Source: CBDFGT01 sp965247225
GTDB taxonomy: Bacteria; Pseudomonadota; Alphaproteobacteria; Rhizobiales; Rhizobiaceae
Direction: 5' to 3'
DNA: 64,000 nucleotides
Assembly: GCA_965247225.1 (NCBI GenBank)
Contig: CBDFGT010000003.1
Span: forward strand, 1 to 64,000
The notes beneath the pieces are model-generated. The model made no database searches. It was not told the DNA's origin and saw only the letters and a list, made by a program, of their open reading frames with translations. The first letter of the stretch is position 1; every line of letters begins with the position of its first letter. Below are positions 61,582 through 64,000 of this stretch, piece after piece. The position numbers were made by a program, and so were the translations under genes.

Positions 61582-62216
61582 CGCTTGGGATGGTTTTACT
61601 GGCCATTGTCCTTGCGTCTTGGTTTAGTGAGCCATCCAGCAATGAAACCACTCAATCAAAACAGCCCTATGCTGAATCCAATCAACATAGCGCCAACTGG
61701 CCAGAAGCCATAAGATGGCCCGAGTTCACGCCTTCAGACACTTACGCAAATTGGATCGTTGCTGTTCTCACTTTCATCTCAACCGGGATAAGTGCTTGGG
61801 CGGTGTGGCTAGTAAGGGCTAGTCTTACCTTGAACCGAGATGCGGTTTCCGTTGCGCAGGAAGCCGTTTCCGAAACCCGTCGCATAGGAGATGCCCAAGT
61901 TAGGGCATACCTTCATACTGAAGAACTGAATGCTACGATTATTGATGGGCATGCTGCCATCAGAATTAATGGCAAGGTCAAGAATTTTGGACAGACGCCA
62001 GCGCGTAGTTTAACTATCCAAGGTCTCTGGATTGCCGAGCCTTTCCCATTCAAAGAAGAATGGTGGGAGCCGATGCCGATGCCCGTCTCTAAACAAAGTA
62101 TTGGAGCCGACCAATACACCATTTTTGAAATTCTTACTAACGAGAGCAATGACATGGATAGGAGTCTTTCTCCCGATCAAGTCAGACTTGTAGAGATAGG
62201 ACAACTCCCATTCTGA
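61542..62216 (+). CDS. Two-helix membrane protein, unknown; in-frame TGA near the end
   Basis: The 224-residue product has helices LIALGMVLLAIVLASWF and YANWIVAVLTFISTGISAWAVWLV, then a soluble beta-rich domain (RAYLHTEELNATIIDGHAAI; KVKNFGQTPARSLTIQG). After the TGA at 62214-62216 the same frame continues for 43 more codons (IIEYTDVFERKCSTYEKYRL, then LGFIIEDSGLKDT) to a TAG at 62348. That tail looks like the natural C-terminus of similar phage/accessory membrane proteins. So a nonsense change (TGG to TGA is the simplest) may truncate it. Overlaps the DUF6471 gene, so co-expressed. Function unknown. Confidence 0.55.
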   Translation: MFSSDRRDRGALIALGMVLLAIVLASWFSEPSSNETTQSKQPYAESNQHSANWPEAIRWPEFTPSDTYANWIVAVLTFISTGISAWAVWLVRASLTLNRDAVSVAQEAVSETRRIGDAQVRAYLHTEELNATIIDGHAAIRINGKVKNFGQTPARSLTIQGLWIAEPFPFKEEWWEPMPMPVSKQSIGADQYTIFEILTNESNDMDRSLSPDQVRLVEIGQLPF

Positions 62217-62409
62217 TTTCTCGTGATCATTGAGTACACAGATGTTTTTGAACGCAAATGCTCCACGTACGAAAAATACCGGCTCTCCAAGAAACGAACG
62301 GGAGAACTCGGGTTCATCATAGAAGACAGCGGGCTCAAGGACACATAGAAGAACGGCTATCGCAATCATTCCGCACCTCTGGTGCGTTCGCTAAATAAGT
62401 CTGGATCTG

Positions 62410-62805
62410 TCAGGTCAGCGGTGTCCAGCTGCCGTTTTCATTGCGGCAGGCAGCACCGGAGGCCGAAAGCGTCTTGTCGCCGACCGTTATGTTCTGGCTG
62501 TACTGGCGGCAATTCTGGGATCCGACCTTGAACGGAGCCGCTGCCACCACACGACCCGACGCCTGTGCGCCGGTCCAGACCACTTCCTGGCCACTGGCCG
62601 CCGATTCGAGCGCCCTGTATTCTGCTTCCAGGGCCTTTGTCCTGTCACCGGCAGAAAGCTTCACACCGGCAACACGGCCTGCCATGCCACCCTGCAATGC
62701 ATCCAGAAAGGATGCTGCCCGGGTTCCCGATGTGCTGGCGCAACTGCTCAGGGTCAAAGCAGACCCCACAACAAAATAGAACATGGACGTTCTTGGAGAT
62801 ATCAT
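62410..62805 (-). CDS. Small surface-antigen-like lipoprotein
   Basis: The 131-residue protein has a lipoprotein signal (FYFVVGSALTLSSC, lipobox LSSC), a short glycine-containing segment (LDALQGGMAGRVAGVKLSAG) and the C-terminal DRTKALEAEYRALESAASGQ then CRQYSQNITVGDK, resembling the 17-kDa antigen/RT0821-type outer membrane lipoproteins. It presumably sits in the outer membrane. Two starts are possible (62805 or 62784); neither has a good ribosome site. It lies downstream of the FeuQ-like kinase on the same strand. Confidence 0.75.
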   Translation of the reverse strand: MISPRTSMFYFVVGSALTLSSCASTSGTRAASFLDALQGGMAGRVAGVKLSAGDRTKALEAEYRALESAASGQEVVWTGAQASGRVVAAAPFKVGSQNCRQYSQNITVGDKTLSASGAACRNENGSWTPLT

Positions 62806-62939
62806 ATTGGCAAACCACTGCTTTACGAAAACCGATAATCTGATTTCGCATCATTCCGCCAGGCTGACAACCGCAAAGACAAGGGCGCTGCCGTTTTTTG
62901 CCCTGCTGTTGCAATGGTATCCACGCGAGGAAGCGGTCC

Positions 62940-64000
62940 CTATAAAATCTTGCCTGTTCCCGGCAAGAGCAGGCTCGCTTGCAGCCCGCCTGTTGCGCCC
63001 CGGCCAAGCGTAAAGCGCCCCTGATATTCCAGGGTGATTTCGCTGACAATGTTGAGACCCAATCCCGTTCCGGGCCGGGTTTCATCCAGTCTTTTGCCGC
63101 GTTTCATGGCCATCTGTATCTGGTCCGGTTCCAGCCCCGGCCCGTCATCCTCAATGGTCAGCCTGATCCATTGTCGTCTGGCAAAATCGTCCGGAATGTC
63201 CGCCACGGGCGCTATATCAACCACAATTGCGATCCGGGATCTGGCAAAACGGGCGGCATTTTCTAACAAATTGCCCAGAATCTCTTCCAAATCCTGCGTT
63301 TCCATGGCCAGAACCAGACCGTCCGGTTCCATGGTCAGCACAAATTCCGTTGCCGGGTTCAGCCTGCGCATCACCCGCACGATGCGTTCCAGAACCGGTC
63401 GCACTTCGGCCCGTGCCAGAACCGTGTCGCGCTGGGCGGCGATCCGCGCCCGGTTCAGATAGGATTGTACCTGCGCCTGCATGGCCTCTGCCTGGGCTTT
63501 CACCAGTTCGCCGTGGGTTGCATCGAGGTTTCGCGATTCGTTCAGCAGGACCGCAATCGGTGTCTTCAGCGAATGGGCCAGATTGCCCACCTGCATGCGC
63601 GCCCGCTCGATAATGCGCTTGTTGCTGTCAATCAGCGCATTGACTTCGCTGGCCAGCGGCTGGATCTCGGAGAGAAACTCGCCATCCAGTCGCTCGCTTT
63701 CCCCTGCCCGGATTTTTTCCAGCGCCTGGCGCGCCTCGTCCAGCGGCCGCAGGCCAAACAGGATTGCCGCCGCATTCAGGCCCAGGCTGCCAAGGCCGAA
63801 AATCGAAAGGGCCAGATAGAGATTGCGCGAGAAGCTATTGATATCGGCTTCGAGCACGGATCTGTTTCCCGCCACGCGGAAGCGGGCAACATGGCCTGCA
63901 TCATCCATTTCCACTTCTGTTTCGGCCACTGTAACGTCATTGCCGTGCGTATCGGTCACCGTGTAGAATCGCTCATAGCGCCGGTTGAAGGGGATCTCCG
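62940..64000 (-). CDS. FeuQ-like sensor histidine kinase, N-terminus cut by window edge
   Basis: The visible 353 codons begin in the periplasmic domain (EIPFNRRYERFYTVTDTHGN) and continue through a membrane helix (NLYLALSIFGLGSLGLNAAA), HAMP, HisKA (MQVGNLAHSLKTPIAVLLNE with phospho-His) and HATPase (NLLENAARFA, DDGPGLEPDQ, GTGLGLNIV). This arrangement is typical of PhoQ/FeuQ kinases. In Sinorhizobium feuPQ lies near the cytochrome c maturation and degP genes, which matches this neighbourhood; FeuPQ there controls envelope and cyclic-glucan export. The response regulator would lie beyond 64000. Confidence 0.82.
   Translation of the reverse strand, partial: EIPFNRRYERFYTVTDTHGNDVTVAETEVEMDDAGHVARFRVAGNRSVLEADINSFSRNLYLALSIFGLGSLGLNAAAILFGLRPLDEARQALEKIRAGESERLDGEFLSEIQPLASEVNALIDSNKRIIERARMQVGNLAHSLKTPIAVLLNESRNLDATHGELVKAQAEAMQAQVQSYLNRARIAAQRDTVLARAEVRPVLERIVRVMRRLNPATEFVLTMEPDGLVLAMETQDLEEILGNLLENAARFARSRIAIVVDIAPVADIPDDFARRQWIRLTIEDDGPGLEPDQIQMAMKRGKRLDETRPGTGLGLNIVSEITLEYQGRFTLGRGATGGLQASLLLPGTGKIL

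Noticed and set aside
1..64000. CRISPR array
   Set aside because: I saw no regularly spaced repeat of 24-40 bases. The repeated elements found are pairs with large or no regular spacing.

Overview
The window looks like a chromosomal segment of an alphaproteobacterium of the order Hyphomicrobiales (Rhizobiales), close to the Brucella/Ochrobactrum/Phyllobacterium side. The clues are an Omp2-type porin at the left edge, an IolC-DUF2090 fusion in the inositol operon, a PleC-type kinase, a ccmIEFH-degP-two-component-glnE block, and a FeuQ-like kinase at the right edge. Most of the DNA is moderately GC-rich. Two stretches (about 22.1-24.3 kb and 61.3-62.4 kb) are visibly richer in A+T and look acquired.

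Layout. 0-12 kb: partial porin, tRNA-Ser(GCT), divergent glpK/glpD, a membrane nucleotide-sugar dehydratase, a frameshifted MsrQ/YedZ-like pseudogene, a reductase flavoprotein, a caspase/Sel1 protein and a lysine methyltransferase resembling the ETF-beta type. 12.7-20 kb: RpiR-type regulator (IolR), an OsmC-like gene and the inositol catabolic operon iolC-iolD-iolE-iolB, with IolR-type operators (GGAA-N6-TTCC) before iolC and, less perfectly, before iolR. 20-22 kb: GNAT acetyltransferase, then an Asp-box beta-propeller protein overlapping a MoaD/ThiS-like gene. 22.1-25.5 kb: a NotI-like restriction enzyme plus cytosine-C5 methyltransferase, set into the very start of the glutaryl-CoA dehydrogenase gene and flanked by a 33-bp direct repeat. 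25.6-29.6 kb: MATE transporter remnant, three divergent PilZ-like genes (one frameshifted), DUF2177 membrane protein, HisC-like aminotransferase, small Sel1-like gene. 30-36.6 kb: ETF-ubiquinone oxidoreductase, L,D-transpeptidase lipoprotein, a DUF4160/DUF2442 pair set into the 3' end of amn between 109-bp imperfect repeats, amn itself (frameshifted near its start), a frameshifted glutathione transferase and a DUF2147 protein. 36.8-43.4 kb: YegD-like Hsp70, family-4-like uracil-DNA glycosylase, MFS and DMT transporters, and an unusual MCP-then-Cache protein. 43.4-60 kb: two tandem palindromic elements, pepN, pleC, then leftward ccmI-ccmE-ccmF-ccmH-degP-RR-HK-glnE. 60-64 kb: intact-looking IS630-family element, a DUF6471 gene and a membrane protein with an in-frame TGA, a small lipoprotein, and the C-terminal part of a FeuQ-like histidine kinase.

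How it works together. Glycerol uptake products are handled by GlpK/GlpD; inositol is degraded by IolC/D/E/B under IolR. Glutaryl-CoA dehydrogenase feeds electrons to ETF and then to ETF-QO; a candidate ETF-beta methyltransferase is also present. The ccm block matures c-type cytochromes, and the DegP/RR/HK block covers envelope stress.

The most interesting points are two short cargo-only insertions (restriction-modification, and DUF4160/DUF2442). Each is flanked by a duplicated piece of a host gene that leaves that end of the gene usable, and neither contains a visible recombinase. Several genes (MsrQ-like, PilZ-B, GST, amn) carry single-base indels, mostly at short homopolymer runs. These may be real decay or base-calling error, and raw reads would decide.
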